NCBI GenBank assembly: GCA_023653785.1 | Contig: JAMKCH010022292.1 | Coordinates: forward strand, 1-64,000 | Direction: 5' to 3' | DNA length: 64,000 nucleotides | DNA from: Ophioderma brevispina | Lineage: Eukaryota > Echinodermata > Ophiuroidea > Amphilepidida > Ophiodermatidae | Shown here: piece by piece, positions 36,704 through 49,302 of the stretch | Layout of the letters: the number at the start of each line of letters is the position of its first letter | How positions within the stretch are numbered: position 1 is the stretch's first letter | Translations under genes and position numbers: made by a program | Notes under the pieces: generated by a model | What the model was told of the DNA's origin: nothing | Databases searched by the model: none | The model's input: the letters and a program-made list of their open reading frames with translations, nothing else

Positions 36704-37131
36704 TTTGGTACTGTCCCGTCACACGGTGGTGCTTCAACACTGTATACTTGATTCAACTTGTCTGTTTTATAGAGTAAACTGTGCATTTCAAAACGACACT
36801 AACACAATAGTGTACGCATTAATTAATCTGTATTTCCGGTTGCGCAGCTTGAATATAACTGTTATAATTTCCTTCCAACGGTTTAGAACTCTCTTGATGC
36901 CATTCTCTTTTAATTAGTCAAACCATTTTTTTTAATCTTTAAACACTCAATTACTATAACAATTGGACGTATGCACGCGACATCATCAGAATGCACTTTG
37001 AGTTTCGTTCACAATTGAAGTGACTCACAAATTGTGTTTTGATGGGCTCTATTACACCTAATTGAACCTTGGCACAGATAAGGCCGATTAATAAAAAATA
37101 AATGTTTCGCGTCCCCTCTCGCTTTCCATAT
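36704..37131 (+). repeat. 428-bp near-identical duplicate, second copy
   Basis: It continues rightward into sequence collinear with segmental copy 2 (AAAGGATGCTTCAAA at 37178), so this copy holds the true right flank while the first holds the true left flank. Confidence 0.9.
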
Positions 37132-37215
37132 GGAAGCCCCTTTAGTTTTCTTTTTATTTGTTAAAATTTGGTCAAAGTAAAAGGATGCTTCAAAGATGAA
37201 ATGCTTCCTACAGGT

Positions 37216-38530
37216 TTTCTGACGTACAAGAAGCGCTTAGCGCTTTTAAACGTGTTTTGGCAATCAGTATAGGGTCTACCGATAGAATTAAAGCAATAAT
37301 TAAGCACATTATTTTGAAGAGTGCGCCCAATTTTTTCAAAAATGTGGAAATTTTTACACGGTTGCATTGGTAACTGGCTAGTAAACTATACCTGTGAATG
37401 GTTAAGCTCGAAAATGTCTGTGTCGCAAACGAAGGAATTTTTTAATAATTAATAATTCAACGGCTGCTGGAAACGGCCTTCCAATATGAAATAGCCGGGA
37501 ATTAGCACCATGTACGCATCTGCATCAGTTGTTTTATTGGTTCAGGCAAGTCAAGTTAGAGGTCATTTTCTTGAGGTGGACCTAAACTTATCATTTCCAG
37601 CTCTGCCGTTAAGTACAATCTGGGATCTCAATTCTAATTACAAAGTTGCTTATTTTATGATAAATACGCCTTTTTGAGCATCCTCGTTTGCAGGTGTAGT
37701 TGTTTCCTAGACAATTATCAACATAACTGTGCAAAAATATAAAATTTTGAAAATTGGGGGCGCTCTTCAAAAATGTGCGGCTTAGTGCTTTAACAGAGGC
37801 GTAGCCAGGGGGCACGTGACCCCGATCGTTATGTTTCGTCGCGACGGTACATTACGGGCCATCGGTACATTTTGTTGTTTGTATGGTGTGATGCATACAT
37901 GAAATACAGCAATACAGCATCACATCATCACAGCGATAAACAGGGTTTTTTTTTTTTTACTCGGCCAAAGTAGGCTTTGGGGATATCCGCTAAGAATGGC
38001 TACTACATAATACCCTGCTGCAAAAAGAACCATGCACGTGTGCGTATTTAACACATATGTAATCATAGTAGTAACCATGACAGTTAAGGGGGGGGTCTAG
38101 GTTTTCAAATTAAAAAAAACCAGTCGACTAGCTTAATTGAGATTATAGCATTGTAGAAAAGTATAAACTTTCAGCTTTCATTTGCTTTTAGTTTGAAATA
38201 AATAGGACATTCCTTTGAAATTTTATGCTCGATTTAAGCAAGCAAGTCTGGCACGTTTGATGCATTTTTGTATACATTTGTATGTAGAAAGTGCTCACCC
38301 TGTGATTTTTAAGCAAATATAATTTGTTTATTATTATTATTACCACATGTTCTACAAGCTATTTTGAAATTAATTTATTAAAACATTAAATAAGTTCATT
38401 ATGCATTAAACCAAGTCGAAATTTTCTGCTCGACAACATTTCTTATGTATTTCTTTATTATCACTCACCAAGTGATATTTAAGGCAATTATTAAAAAAAT
38501 AATTTAACCCATTAGATTATCCCCTATTTG
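37216..38530. other. Non-coding stretch
   Basis: CAGAGGCGTAGCCAGGG near 37794 resembles the terminal sequence of widespread hAT-like MITEs, but no opposite end was found. The remainder is AT-rich with ATT and TCA microsatellites (about 38328 and 38545). No gene. Confidence 0.45.
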
Positions 38531-38531
38531 C

Positions 38532-38846
38532 ACCAAAATGCACTCATCATCATCATCATTCGGCTGCGGAGCAGGCGACTACAAGTTTTCTCTAAGCACT
38601 GCGATCATTTGCCAATGCAGTGATGTTAGCTGGCTGTAAATAATGGTCAACGTCCCCTAGGAGGTTCTGGATGTAGGATACATAGCTTTTCCTCTGGCGC
38701 CTAGGTCTCCTCTTGCCACGTCTTGGTTCGAAGAGAGCATATCGTCTACATGGCTCATCTTCTGGCATTCGGAGAATGTGGCCAAGGAACCGTAGTTGAT
38801 GTTGCCTTACAGTGTTGATGAGAGGCTGGGTGTTGTTCAAAATCAC
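38532..38846 (-). pseudogene. RTE-like LINE C-terminal fragment
   Basis: The minus-strand frame (85 codons) contains HQLRFLGHILRMPEDEPCRR followed by RRGKRRPRRQRKSYVSYIQ and LLGDVDHYL, the familiar C-terminal tail of a large LINE ORF2 group (R-Q-L-R-F-L-G-H-I-L-R-M, G-K-R-R-P-G-R-Q). An in-frame TAG (about 38589-38591) replaces the expected Trp codon, after which RKLVVACSAAE and a true stop follow, leading into a TGA/ATG trinucleotide tail (38540-38555). It is 5'-truncated at about 38846, as usual for LINE insertions. The RTE/CR1-like placement is from memory of the motif. Dead copy. Confidence 0.85.
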
Positions 38847-39354
38847 TCAAAAATGTAAAAATTTATATTTTAAAATAATGATCAAATGTTTTCAAAGATC
38901 TGGGCCAAATAAATAATTTTTCGCAAGTTTTATTATTTTCGAATACGTTTCGCGATTCGCTCAATATCTCAAAAGGTGAAAATCGGCATTTTATGAAACG
39001 GGAACGACAGTAACTCGGTAACGAAAGGTCGTATCAACATGAAATTTTGCACAGATATGAAGCATCCCAAGGGCTATGAAACCATGAAGCCTGATTTTTC
39101 AATTTTAAATTATGGCATAACATAGAGGCAACCATATCAAAATCTAGCTTCATGTTTTTCTACGCACTACACCCATGCACCTTCTATCCAAGTATGGTGT
39201 AAGTTACCGTTACCGTAGCAGTTGCATTAGTTACCGTGTTTAGCCAATTAGAGGCCCTGTTTAGTTACCATGGCAACAAGATAAAAAATAATGCCCATTT
39301 TTCAAAAGTTTGTAACATGGGCTACAATATGATATACGGCATGCATATGTAATC
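38847..39354. other. Non-coding stretch
   Basis: A cluster of GTTACCG/GTTACCA words occurs at 39198-39270. No gene or element boundary is supported. Confidence 0.4.
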
Positions 39355-39515
39355 CATTGGCCAGATCTGCCTCCAGAACAATCGAAGTATGCAGAGAATA
39401 TAAATGAGTCACCCGCAGAAATACCTGAAATGTTCAGCTGAACCTGGTGCATGTATTGTATTATTTGCATGCTTGGATGATGTGGAGAACAAAAAAGTGC
39501 ATTAAATATAATTTA
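39355..39515 (+). repeat. Dispersed repeat segment shared with 16327-16500
   Basis: The matching ordered words are listed at the partner. It lies just before segmental duplication copy 2. Confidence 0.6.
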
Positions 39516-40180
39516 TAATATAATTTCGGTGTTTTCCAGTGAAACCATTGGACCATGTTGAATCAACCCAGAGGCAACTGGTGTTACGATTATAACGGCC
39601 GACCACGGCAGTAAAGGGCTGTAAGATTAAAGCCATTTCTCCAAAGAGACAATAAGCGTACTTAAGAAAATTAAGTGGAACAAAGGAAAAGAAACAATTC
39701 ATTCAGATCACTATTTTTTAAAGAAAACATCTAAAGGCATTGATTGGTGCAGGTCGCTAATGCTTGATAATTATAACACTATAATCGCACATACTCCTCA
39801 GTTATTGCTGTAGCTTTAGTAGATATGTAACAGTAGTATTTTAACCCAAACCTGGATTTCTTTTGAACTAATAGCCTACATAAATACAACACTTAATTTA
39901 AAAACAATTAATCACTTAGACTGATAGTATTTCTGGTTTACAGGCTATTTGGAAGCAACTACCAAAAGCCAGTAGCGCATAAAACAAGCCCTTTTTCGAG
40001 AGCATAAAGCATACTGACAAATATCGAAAATCATTAGCAGAAAATACTTGTTGTCCGTTTTTTTCCCCCAGAAGTGGGTTACATCGACCATTTCAGCTTG
40101 CATCTTGTCCTATCAAGAAAGGTTGGTGGCAGATCCATTCGCAGAAGGCATGTTCACCCTCGTAGCTGGTGTTTAAATTG

Positions 40181-40225
40181 GCAGAGAAGTCGATATCTAA
40201 CGACCGAATGCGGGATGTCACCTGG
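40181..40225. other. 45-bp block identical in both duplicate copies (second)
   Basis: Identical to 29730-29774. The nearby words TCCTATCAAGAAAGGTTG (40108) and GTGACAAC (40251) are also shared with copy 1. Confidence 0.6.
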
Positions 40226-43200
40226 GACGCCCGGAGAAGGTTGAGATAAGAGTGACAACACTCACGCCTTAGGGTCCCGAGTAAAACGCCATGTAATTTC
40301 TGGTGCGAAAAAGTGTCCTCCACCATCATTGAATTTACGCTTGAATAATAGGGCATGTCAACATTACATAAAATACTTCAAGGGTAAATCGAGCATTATT
40401 GATTTTTAGATTACGGCTTGCGTTCAGCACTGTAATTAGTTTAATGAGATTTTGAATGTACATAGGATATTTTTATCACTTTTACCTGGAGGTTGTTGCT
40501 CCTATAGGTTCTTGACATCACAGGATACCACAGTGTGGTTATAGCGCATCTACCAAAAAAAACTTGACACAAGGGCGAACGCAGATTTGGTTAAAAACCA
40601 AATCCTAGCTCATACCAAATTCAATTTTTCTATTTTGTCGGCAGGTTCGATTGTTGTATATTTAACAAATATGATTAGTACCAGGAATTTTTGTGTTGAA
40701 TACATTTCATTCAATTTTTCAAGTGATCTAACTTCAACCATCAAAAGGAATGGGGTAATTTGAAGTAGAGTTGCAAATAACAGTTGTTTTCAAATCATGG
40801 AACCATTTCAAGACAAATTGCACAGAATATAGGAAATATATTTAGAACCTGTTATTAAATTTGAATAATTTTTTCAGTAATTTTGAATAAATACCACTAC
40901 TCACTCACGTTTTTGCAGTGTTTTTCACCTGGCTATTACGTTTTCACCGTGGATGTTTTGAACTGAGAATCGCTCGTACAAAAAACCAGGCAAGTTGAAT
41001 TCAGTAGTCGTGTACTCATACCAGTTATTCATCCTTCCCATATTTCATTCTTTTGTATTCCATTTTTTAACAATCCCGTCGTTGTAAAGATTAATCTAAT
41101 TTTATACGTAAATATTTTGGCACACATAAAATTTATTAACGTTACTAGGTTAACGGTTAACTTATAGAAATCATATTCATTTATTTTAGGTAATTCGGGC
41201 AAGCGTTTTGTATCCCCGCAGTGTCCTTTAAATATCTAAACTTTTTAATTCGAAAGAGTTCTTACAACACCCAAAATGACAATATTTTGAACTATTCATT
41301 CTTTTTAATTGCTAGGAGATGACGAGTTTATACCTTTTGTTCTGTTAATATTTTAAAGGGTCATCGTTTTAACAACTTACTTTGAAATACACGTCTCTGG
41401 GCCCATTAGAAAAAATGAGTTTTTCCGCAATATTGAGAACCAACAGCCGTGGTTGAATCCTCCCGAATTCTACAAAATATTGCTTAGCTACATTAGTGTA
41501 AAAGTCAAATGGAAATATATTACTTTAGAATCTACAAATCCTCTGTGAGTCCAGCGATGGCGAGAACATTTCTTCTATGTAATTTTAAAAAATATATATA
41601 TATTAGTTTCAAATAATAATATAATTTTACTCTCTAGGTTATTGACCAAATAACATGCCAGTGTCATTTATGTATATTTTCAAAGATTGTTTGCGATTCA
41701 ATGTAATAAAAGAAAACCAGAACGAAAGCAGACAGAAAGCACGAACGCAAGTACGAATAAAGATTAAGTAGTAAATAAGTTTCTTTCTTTGGCCATGGGT
41801 TATGTGCGTGCGTTGGAAAAAGCACCATACAAACCAGTTGTCTGGGAAATGTCCATATAGTCCCTTTTTTCTAATCGTGGTCAGTGTGTTCAACAAAAAC
41901 TCATTAGCATCAAGTACAAGCGTTGAACGGTAATATAACCAAAAAATTCATTGTTTTTTATCATCGACTATTTTTTTTCAAGAAATGTTTTATAATGTAA
42001 TCATGTTAATGATTCGACAGATATATTCACATCATCACATTAATACTATAATTCAGCTTTTTGTGACTCATGTATGTCTTAGTTTTTATTTAAAAGGTAT
42101 TTTTGTGTCCTTATATCGTCCTCTCCCTTTGACCATGTAATTTCGAATTGTCAGTGGGCATTTCCAAAAGCCACAGTACGAGCGAATACATTTTGACCTG
42201 ATGTGACCAACATTTAACGGATACCTATATAAACCTTAGTTAAAACGCTTTCTTCTTTCACCTGCTTCGTTGGACCGAGTTTTGGTCTCAATGTCGACCA
42301 TGGATACCCTGTGCATTTGAGGTTCGACCCTTTTTGGCTGTATTACTTCCTAAGCTTAATGATTTTTAACATACTTGATATTAGCTTAGAAGAAATGTCA
42401 AGATCAAAAGACCGATTCTCTTTAAACACGAAATGGTTTCAATTGGTCATGATGCATAACCCTAAGGTGTAACGGCTAGGATAGGTCCTTCACGGTTTTT
42501 TTCGATGCTTAGAATATTTTTATTCACGGACCATGTAAGTATGTATGTTTTAACCGTGATTACTAAAGAAGCGAGTGGAGTGGGTTTCTCTTCCAAACCT
42601 AGCCATGTTTGCAAGAGACGAGAAGTCGGCTCCTACATTTTGGGAGGCGGGTGATAAACTGCTACACGTAATAACATTGGGAAGGGAAAGACAAACTCTA
42701 TGGGATCGAAAGATATTTTGCGATCTTTTAAATTCCAAAGATCTCACTAAAGCTTAAAATATTAAATTTCCGCCATATATATTTTCGATGGCCCCGTCAT
42801 GCACCGTAAAGTACGAAAGACTACGATACTTTTGCTCGATTCGGTTTTTTTACTTTTTTTGATCGTCGAACATCCAAATTGTATATACAAATATAGCTTG
42901 TGCTATCCAAACGTTCGAATGTAGTAAAGTAAGGCGCCAACTCCTTATAGGGCGGGAGCCGAAAAGTTTATTCACACGTAATGCGGCCCGTATTTGCTGA
43001 CAAGATGGCTGAACGAGTCTCCCATCCCACATCATAAAAATGCATTGCTGCCATCTTTTGGCGTTGCTTTACCGATACATATTCAGATGGACGTCAAAGT
43101 AATATTAATTGAATCTCAGACATAAATAAATATTTGGTGAAGAAATTACACTGGACTCAATTGATTCGATTCTAATTCTTTTAAAAGTAGTCACATACTT

Positions 43201-43964
43201 CAAGTTCAAATGGCTGCCAACGCAGATAAATTTTCGGAAAATCCGGATCTTAGCAATATATAGGTTTGCACTATATACACAGTGGTATAGGGATAAGGTG
43301 GTTGGACCCAGATAATCACCTTTCAGGTGATAGCACAAATATGGCAGCCCCCCCCAAAAATGTAAAAATCTTCAAAAAAACCATGATACAAAAATTTGCA
43401 ATTTATAGCTACAAATCAAATTAATGTGTCAAAGAAAGAATTTATGAAATGACCATGGATAAAACCACTCACAACAATATTCTGCTTATTTTGAAATTGA
43501 TCAACTGGTCAACACATTTCCTAACATACATAGCCTTAAATAGTTACTGACACAGTGCTTGATTTGACCATTACCACTATCAGACTATTGCGTTCACTAT
43601 TGGACGCCAATCTTGGATATCTCGGGAAGCCACGGCGCATACCCGCCAGCAATTTATTTTTTATGATGCGGGGGTTGAACACCTTTCAGCTCATGCTGTC
43701 AGCATTTCCGGAGCTTTTCGTATAAATATCCCGTCTGGACTTGCGCGCTAGTACTCGATTCAGCTTGTCTGTTTTTAAGAGGGAACCACGGACAACTGCA
43801 TTCATTAATTCGTATTACAATTTCATCAGCTTGAATATACTAACTGTCCACAATTTCCTTACAACCGTTTTAATTGCTCCAGCCAATGCTTTTTCAATGT
43901 CTTTGAAACAAGACGAGAATGTCCTCGGCAGCTGCGAATGACCATAGCAGGTGAGGTTGTGGGA

Positions 43965-44150
43965 GTTTTCAAAATTAATATTGGTCGAACCAAAATGGGC
44001 ACTTTTCGCAGATTTTCGCTCATAACATTTTTGTTTTCAATAGGGGAAATGAAAAAATAGTAGTTTTCTTCAGATCCAAAATTTTGACACTTCGGTAAAT
44101 CTGGGGTGGCTGGTGGAAACGAAGGCTATTGACGATCGGACAGTAATTAG
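43965..44150 (+). repeat. Dispersed repeat segment shared with 54450-54640
   Basis: Both contain AAAATTAATATTGGTC, AAATGAAAAAATAG and TTTCTTCAGA in order. The element type is unknown. It lies in the part of segmental copy 2 that copy 1 lacks. Confidence 0.55.
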
Positions 44151-45430
44151 TTATGTTCATCAAATTAATAAATAGGCAAATTATAGTGAATGGATAAACT
44201 TGATTATATGTTTATTTTAAATGTTATACTCCAAAAAATGATAAAACGATACTAACACAGGCACACAAGCACACAACAGATTACTACTAAATACTTTTTA
44301 TACAAAGTCCACAGGGCATGACATAGAATGTTTTTAGCTTTACTAATTTCGTTGCCCATTGGCCTCCTGAATGAAACAACTTTAATACACGGCTCCACGC
44401 ACTAGTTACGGATAAGCATCCTACTACACATAATTTACATAAGTTCACACTTCTGTCTTCACTTGCTTGACTGCGTATGAATGAACAAATTTTTTGCCCG
44501 ACTGACATGAACAGAAAGTAATACTATTGAGATGTTCACCGATTGAGATGTGCACTGGGCGGAATGTCCATCGGATGAAATTTATTCGATTCCGAAGTGT
44601 CCGTCATTCGTGCCATATACGTAAACTTGACAGCTGAAAAAAGCACTTTGTCGTCGATTTCACCTGGCCACCCTCGCTTATTAAAGGATCCTTAGACATC
44701 CAAGAACATCGTCAGATGGTTTGTTCAGAAAGTTTACCGTTACCATCGCAAAGATCAATTTTCCAATATGGCCGGTTATGAATTCGTTTTTGACAGTGTG
44801 TTGTTTTATCACAGTAATAGTGCACAGTTCTTTAATACCACTGACCTCTATACCATGTATACGTCAGTGTAATACCCCCGGTATTAATTAGGAACTGTGA
44901 CCTGGGTAGGTCCGAAACAGCGTCCACCAACCTCGCTAGTTGTTTTGTATTGGTAATCCAGAGAACATAAAGGTGTTTCGTGCGATTGGAAATAAATTAC
45001 CGGTGACAGCTCTGTAAAATGAGCATCAATGGAGACATCATTTAATGTCCGTAACGAACGGACGAACGAACGAAACACACTAACAGAGTTTCTGGGCGGT
45101 TTGTAGGAGTGTCGCAGCTTCAAAAAAAATCAATTACTGGGACAATTGGACGTAAGGCACGTCATCATAAATCTCTTGGGAAGTTTCCGTTACAGTTGAA
45201 GTTAGTTATCTAATTATTGCTTGATGAATCTATTGCACTAATTCTAGCTGGCATAGTAAGGATGTTAGCTCGTGCCTTCAGCCTTTATCGGCGGCGGCCA
45301 GGGACGACTTTTAAAATAAGGTGGGGTGCTCACTAAAAAGCTCTCCTGGTCATATCGGGGGCGCGTTCCGTAAATCATTCATAAAAACTGTCGTAGCAAA
45401 GGATGCTTCAAATTGAGACGCTTCCTACAG

Positions 45431-46440
45431 ATAGACCGTATTCAATCGCCAGCCATGTTGGTGGACAAGATAGACGCATCCACGTATTACAATACATTTT
45501 CAATGTCAATGATCCATGATGCAATCGCTCTAAACTGGATCGATTGACAGTAAATGTATTCTAGTCCGGAATGTATGCGTTTGTCACCAAACATGTCTGG
45601 TTGGTGGAAGTCATATGAATTACGCGGTCTATGGCGATGTACCAGGAAGTGCTTGTTAAACATGATTGGTGATCATTAGGTGGTCTACGTGACAGAAGCA
45701 GAAAATTAACAAAGAAATAAATAAATAAATAATAAAGCCGCCCGTCCTCTTTTTTCAGGCCAGTGCGGACGCCGCAGGGTGTGCTTAATATATGGCAACA
45801 TGGACATTTTCACCTATTCTCCGAAAAGGAATAAAAAGCCCGCCTTCTCCTCCTTAAAAAACCCGGCCGCTCGCTCTTAAACATTTTTTTTACTCGACCT
45901 TAAAGGGATAGGCCAATGGAATCCCGAGGTTTGAATGTGTTGCTACCAAAATTAAAGGCAAAACAAAAAATAAGAAAAACAATGGTGCAAGGTTTCATTC
46001 AACCAAAGTGAAAGAATTCGTATTAATAGTGCAAAACAAAAGCCACCCAATGTATGGCCAAAAAACGCTTGTGAAAAAGAACAACCATGACAACTTCCGA
46101 TGAAATTACAAGGTTGGTAAGACAACGGTTGCTAGCATCACGCCACAGAGACCAAGAGGAGTTAAGGGGACGCGTCATTTAACAACAAAAGTTCCTATTG
46201 AAATGTGGTATAAAAACTGATAGTCCACTAATTGGCTGATGACCCCACACCATTGCAACAGAAAACAATTTTGGTGTTAATATACTCCGAAATAGTCCAA
46301 AATAATATATAAAGTCTACCAAAATCAACATAGTGGAACATGTAGAAATAAGGGGGCAACGTTTGTAACAGGGTAAAAAATTAGAATTGTTCGAATTGAA
46401 TTAAATGAGTTACCAATTTTGGGCTTACTCATAAGGTTTA
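45431..46440. other. Non-coding stretch, nothing recognised
   Basis: A short AAAT run lies at 45715-45737. No gene supported. Confidence 0.45.
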
Positions 46441-46447
46441 GAAAACG

Positions 46448-46890
46448 ATAGTCTGCCCTATCTACGCGTTATAGTTTTAGTACAATGGGATCAAACAGTT
46501 CAAGGTCATCCTGATGGGGTAAAATTCATAGAATGGTCCGTTTTTTTTTTTTTTTTTTTTAAACTGTTTTAATTTGTCCCACTTAGATAAGTAAATGTAA
46601 ATAGATTCTTTGTTTGCAATTTCTATATAAGAATTACAGAGCTATGACTAGTGACCTACCATAGACTTAGCCCCCAGTCACTTTTGCGTTCCAATTATGC
46701 AACGAATATTATAGATGCATGGTGCAACCAGTATATTTCGGGTTCTTGAACCATTAGACGAAACAATTTGACACCATTCTTTAAACGAACGGATTATATA
46801 TCTGAAAATTTACCCACCATTGTGACCTTGAAACATTTGGACTCATAACTATTGAACTGCAAACTGCAGATATGGCAACTATACCTTTTT
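46448..46890. mobile_element. Foldback element, family 1, diverged core copy
   Basis: The left core AACGATAGTCTGCCCTATCT, CAGTTCAAGGTCATCCTGA and AGAATGGTCCG are followed on the right by inverted partners (AATTTGACACCATTCTTTAA, GTGACCTTGAAAC, GATATGGCAACTATACC). A run of 20 T (about 46541-46560) sits inside the left arm. The distal arms are not recognisable. Confidence 0.65.
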
Positions 46891-48883
46891 TAATCTGGAA
46901 ATGTACAACACGAACACGTTGGCATACGTTTCGACGGTTTGATACTTTCAATTTTGACCCTGATAACCCTTACCCCCTTAAAATATATGTCCACTCCCTT
47001 TATTTTAGTTAGCACTTTTGATATGTTGTTGTTAAGGTATTCTCAATCAATTCTGTTGGAATTGATTCTGTTGGCAATAGTTGTTGGGTTAAGGCAGCAT
47101 CCATTTCTATTTTGACTGGCCTATTAGGAATTACAGAATCAAGCAAATTAGGTGATCGTGTTATTTAAAGTTGCGCGCATATGGGATGACATGTCCCTAA
47201 ACACAGGCACCCGAGATAGAACATTTGTTAAACAGGTGTCTCTGGAATAGTATTGTGTGGATCCACATCTATAAACAGTTTACTGTGTTGTAGCCACTCC
47301 ATTGGAAGGGCTTTCACGAAGGCAAAATTATATCAAATGGACTTTTGTTTCCCTCCAGATCATCCAAGAAGAGAAGAACCAATACATACACCTGGTTCAC
47401 TGAAAATTTCAGATTATTTATTTCATTGGCTCTTGTATGCAGGCGTTTTTTTTTTAAAGACCGCGGGGACTTATAGGCTGATATACTCTAAGCGAGAGGA
47501 GTTAGTACTAGTAGTTACGAAAGGAACAACACCCAGGGCCTATGTTCTCCGCCCGTTTTCAGCACGTCGAGCATTAGTGTCAAAAGTGAAAGATATCTAT
47601 AAAAAAGGCTTTTGACATTTCTGGGAAATTTTTGAAAACTTTTTGTAATTTCATACTACATAAAATACATTAAACCAATATGTGCAATTTAAGAGGATAT
47701 ATGATTCATTGCTAAATCCAATTCCATTGATATACGCTAAGAAAAGCTACTACTAGTCCCTGCCGTAAACGAAACCACGGAGCGTCACACACATAAATAC
47801 ATTGGTAACATAGTATGTGAGGTTACATAATCACAATGAAAACATCAAATATTAATAACATCATTATTTTTATTTCTCGACAGCATTTGAGGCCATATAC
47901 ATTGATGTTAAACACACATTACCCTAGTATAAAAAACAAATCATGTCATTATCAAAACAAGCGAAAGAGGGATAAAAGAACAGCTTCCCTAGGACTCTGT
48001 GTTAATTATGCCGTTCATGTATTAGTAGGGGGCTTCGCAAATTATCGTTACACGGTAGACAAAATCACCAAATGGCACAACACTCCTGATGACCTATTTA
48101 AAATTTTTTTTTACCCCAAATTTTTTCTGTTTTCTCATCCGAGGATATCTCCAAATATGTACGGAAAAAGCCCCACCCCCCGGTTGGGTTCCCTTGGGGT
48201 CCCGGGGGTGGGGAGGGGGAAATGGACAACTTTGCTATACATTAATCAAATCTGGTATTTTGGTGTTTATAGTAATAGGTTTTTGGACATGCCAAATTGA
48301 ATAAGACAACTTTCAAAATCAAACATGGCTGCCTTATATCAGAATTTCAAAATGGCGCCCAAAATGGCCGCCAAACTTGGAAAACTGATAGAAGACTCAT
48401 GAACTGGCTAAAATTCATTATTGATATAGGAAAATACCCTCAAAACATTGTCATGGCATCTAAGAAAACATGTCTATACTATTATCTTCATCAAGTAAAA
48501 GATGGCTGCCAAAATGGCTGTCAAATATGAGATTACTATAATGTGAATAATCTCAATACTCATCTTTGGGATAAAATCGCAAATTACCGTATGTACAATT
48601 ACTTTGGTCATTCTCAGGGATGCCACTTTTCAGGGAAACCCCTGAATTCAGGGGTTTTTGTTTGTCCAAATATACATGTTTTTATTCATTTTCTGCCCAT
48701 TTTCGTGCTTTTTAGGACGATTTTACGCGCTTTTCAGGTTTTTCACAGGTTTCAGGGTTTTTGAATGGTACTGAGTGGTATCTCTGCATTCTGTAGTGAG
48801 CATAGGATTCCTTTTGCTCAGTGTTTAGTGTATACTTCATTCTTTAGTTATCTAAGTATAGCTGCAATGCTCTTACTGGCATG
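46891..48883. other. Non-coding stretch with two long but unsupported open frames
   Basis: Plus-strand open frames at 47253-47615 (120 codons) and 47836-48300 (154 codons) have no recognisable motif, contain low-complexity F/K/P runs and lack splice or neighbour support. Words of the type AAAATGGC and GGCCGCCAAA are repeated at 48320-48530. I would not call a gene here. Confidence 0.45.
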
Positions 48884-49302
48884 CTTCTAGCACACAGGCA
48901 AACACAACGTTTTGAGCACGTAAGATTGGCCTGTCCACATTTGCACGTGCTACAGTCTCCTGAGCAACCACATTTTATTAGCTCTCTTCATGTTCTGGAA
49001 ATTTCTGGTACAATTGATAGCAAACTGGCACCCATACATCTGACACCTTGTGCCAAGCTTGTGTTGGTGGTAATCTGTCCACCGATCGATTTTTTTCTGG
49101 CAGAAAAGCTCTTGTCTTGCTTCAATGACAGAGCTCAAGGGACTTGATCTATCGTACAAGATGATTAGTCTCTCAATCTTCTGGAAGTGTTGAGAGTCTT
49201 TACAATACTGCTCAAAGGGCTGACTAGCCATATGCACAAATGTTTGAGTAATGTCATCGTAGGCTTTCCGTTAGGGTGCATCATATGCCCCTCAAGTCCC
49301 TA

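Larger units (their letters stand above)
28950..37215 (+). repeat. Segmental duplication, copy 1 (partner 39520-45430)
   Basis: A series of homologous blocks runs in the same order and orientation as in the partner: TGCAGGTCGCTAA (29122 against 39749), ATGTAACAGTAG (29384 against 39824), a 270-bp block with 45 identical bases (29640-29910 against 40085-40370), TAAATATCTAAACTTT (32290 against 41229), AAAGATTG with CAATGAAATTAAA-like words (32790 against 41685), the 35800-36000 region against 42460-42660, 36140-36350 against 43725-43900, CAATTGGACGTA (36393 against 45140), and AAAGGATGCTTCAAA (37178 against 45399). Identity is moderate with many indels. This copy has gained a SINE (31.2 kb), an inverted-repeat relic (33.4 kb) and a foldback element (34.7 kb). 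No coding region is shared. Confidence 0.8.
39520..45430 (+). repeat. Segmental duplication, copy 2 (partner 28950-37215)
   Basis: Collinear with copy 1 in the blocks listed there. It lacks the foldback, SINE and 33.4-kb insertions of copy 1 but contains about 1.2 kb (roughly 43930-45110) with no counterpart in copy 1. Part of that insert (43965-44150) is related to 54450-54640. Open frames here (for example 40093-40356 minus) align only in part with those of copy 1, with frame changes, so they are not conserved genes. Confidence 0.8.

Noticed and set aside
36139..36917. Identical 70-codon frames at 36139 and 36705
   Set aside because: Explained by the 428-bp near-identical duplicate. The frame is not preserved in segmental copy 2, so there is no sign of coding constraint.
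47253..47615. 120-codon open frame on the plus strand
   Set aside because: No domain, no signal peptide, poly-T-derived FFL run in the middle and no conserved partner. Not enough to call a gene.
47836..48300. 154-codon open frame on the plus strand
   Set aside because: Second-longest frame in the window, but with low-complexity F/P/G stretches, no recognisable motif, no splice or neighbour support, and partial overlap with another frame. Chance frames of this length occur in 64 kb.
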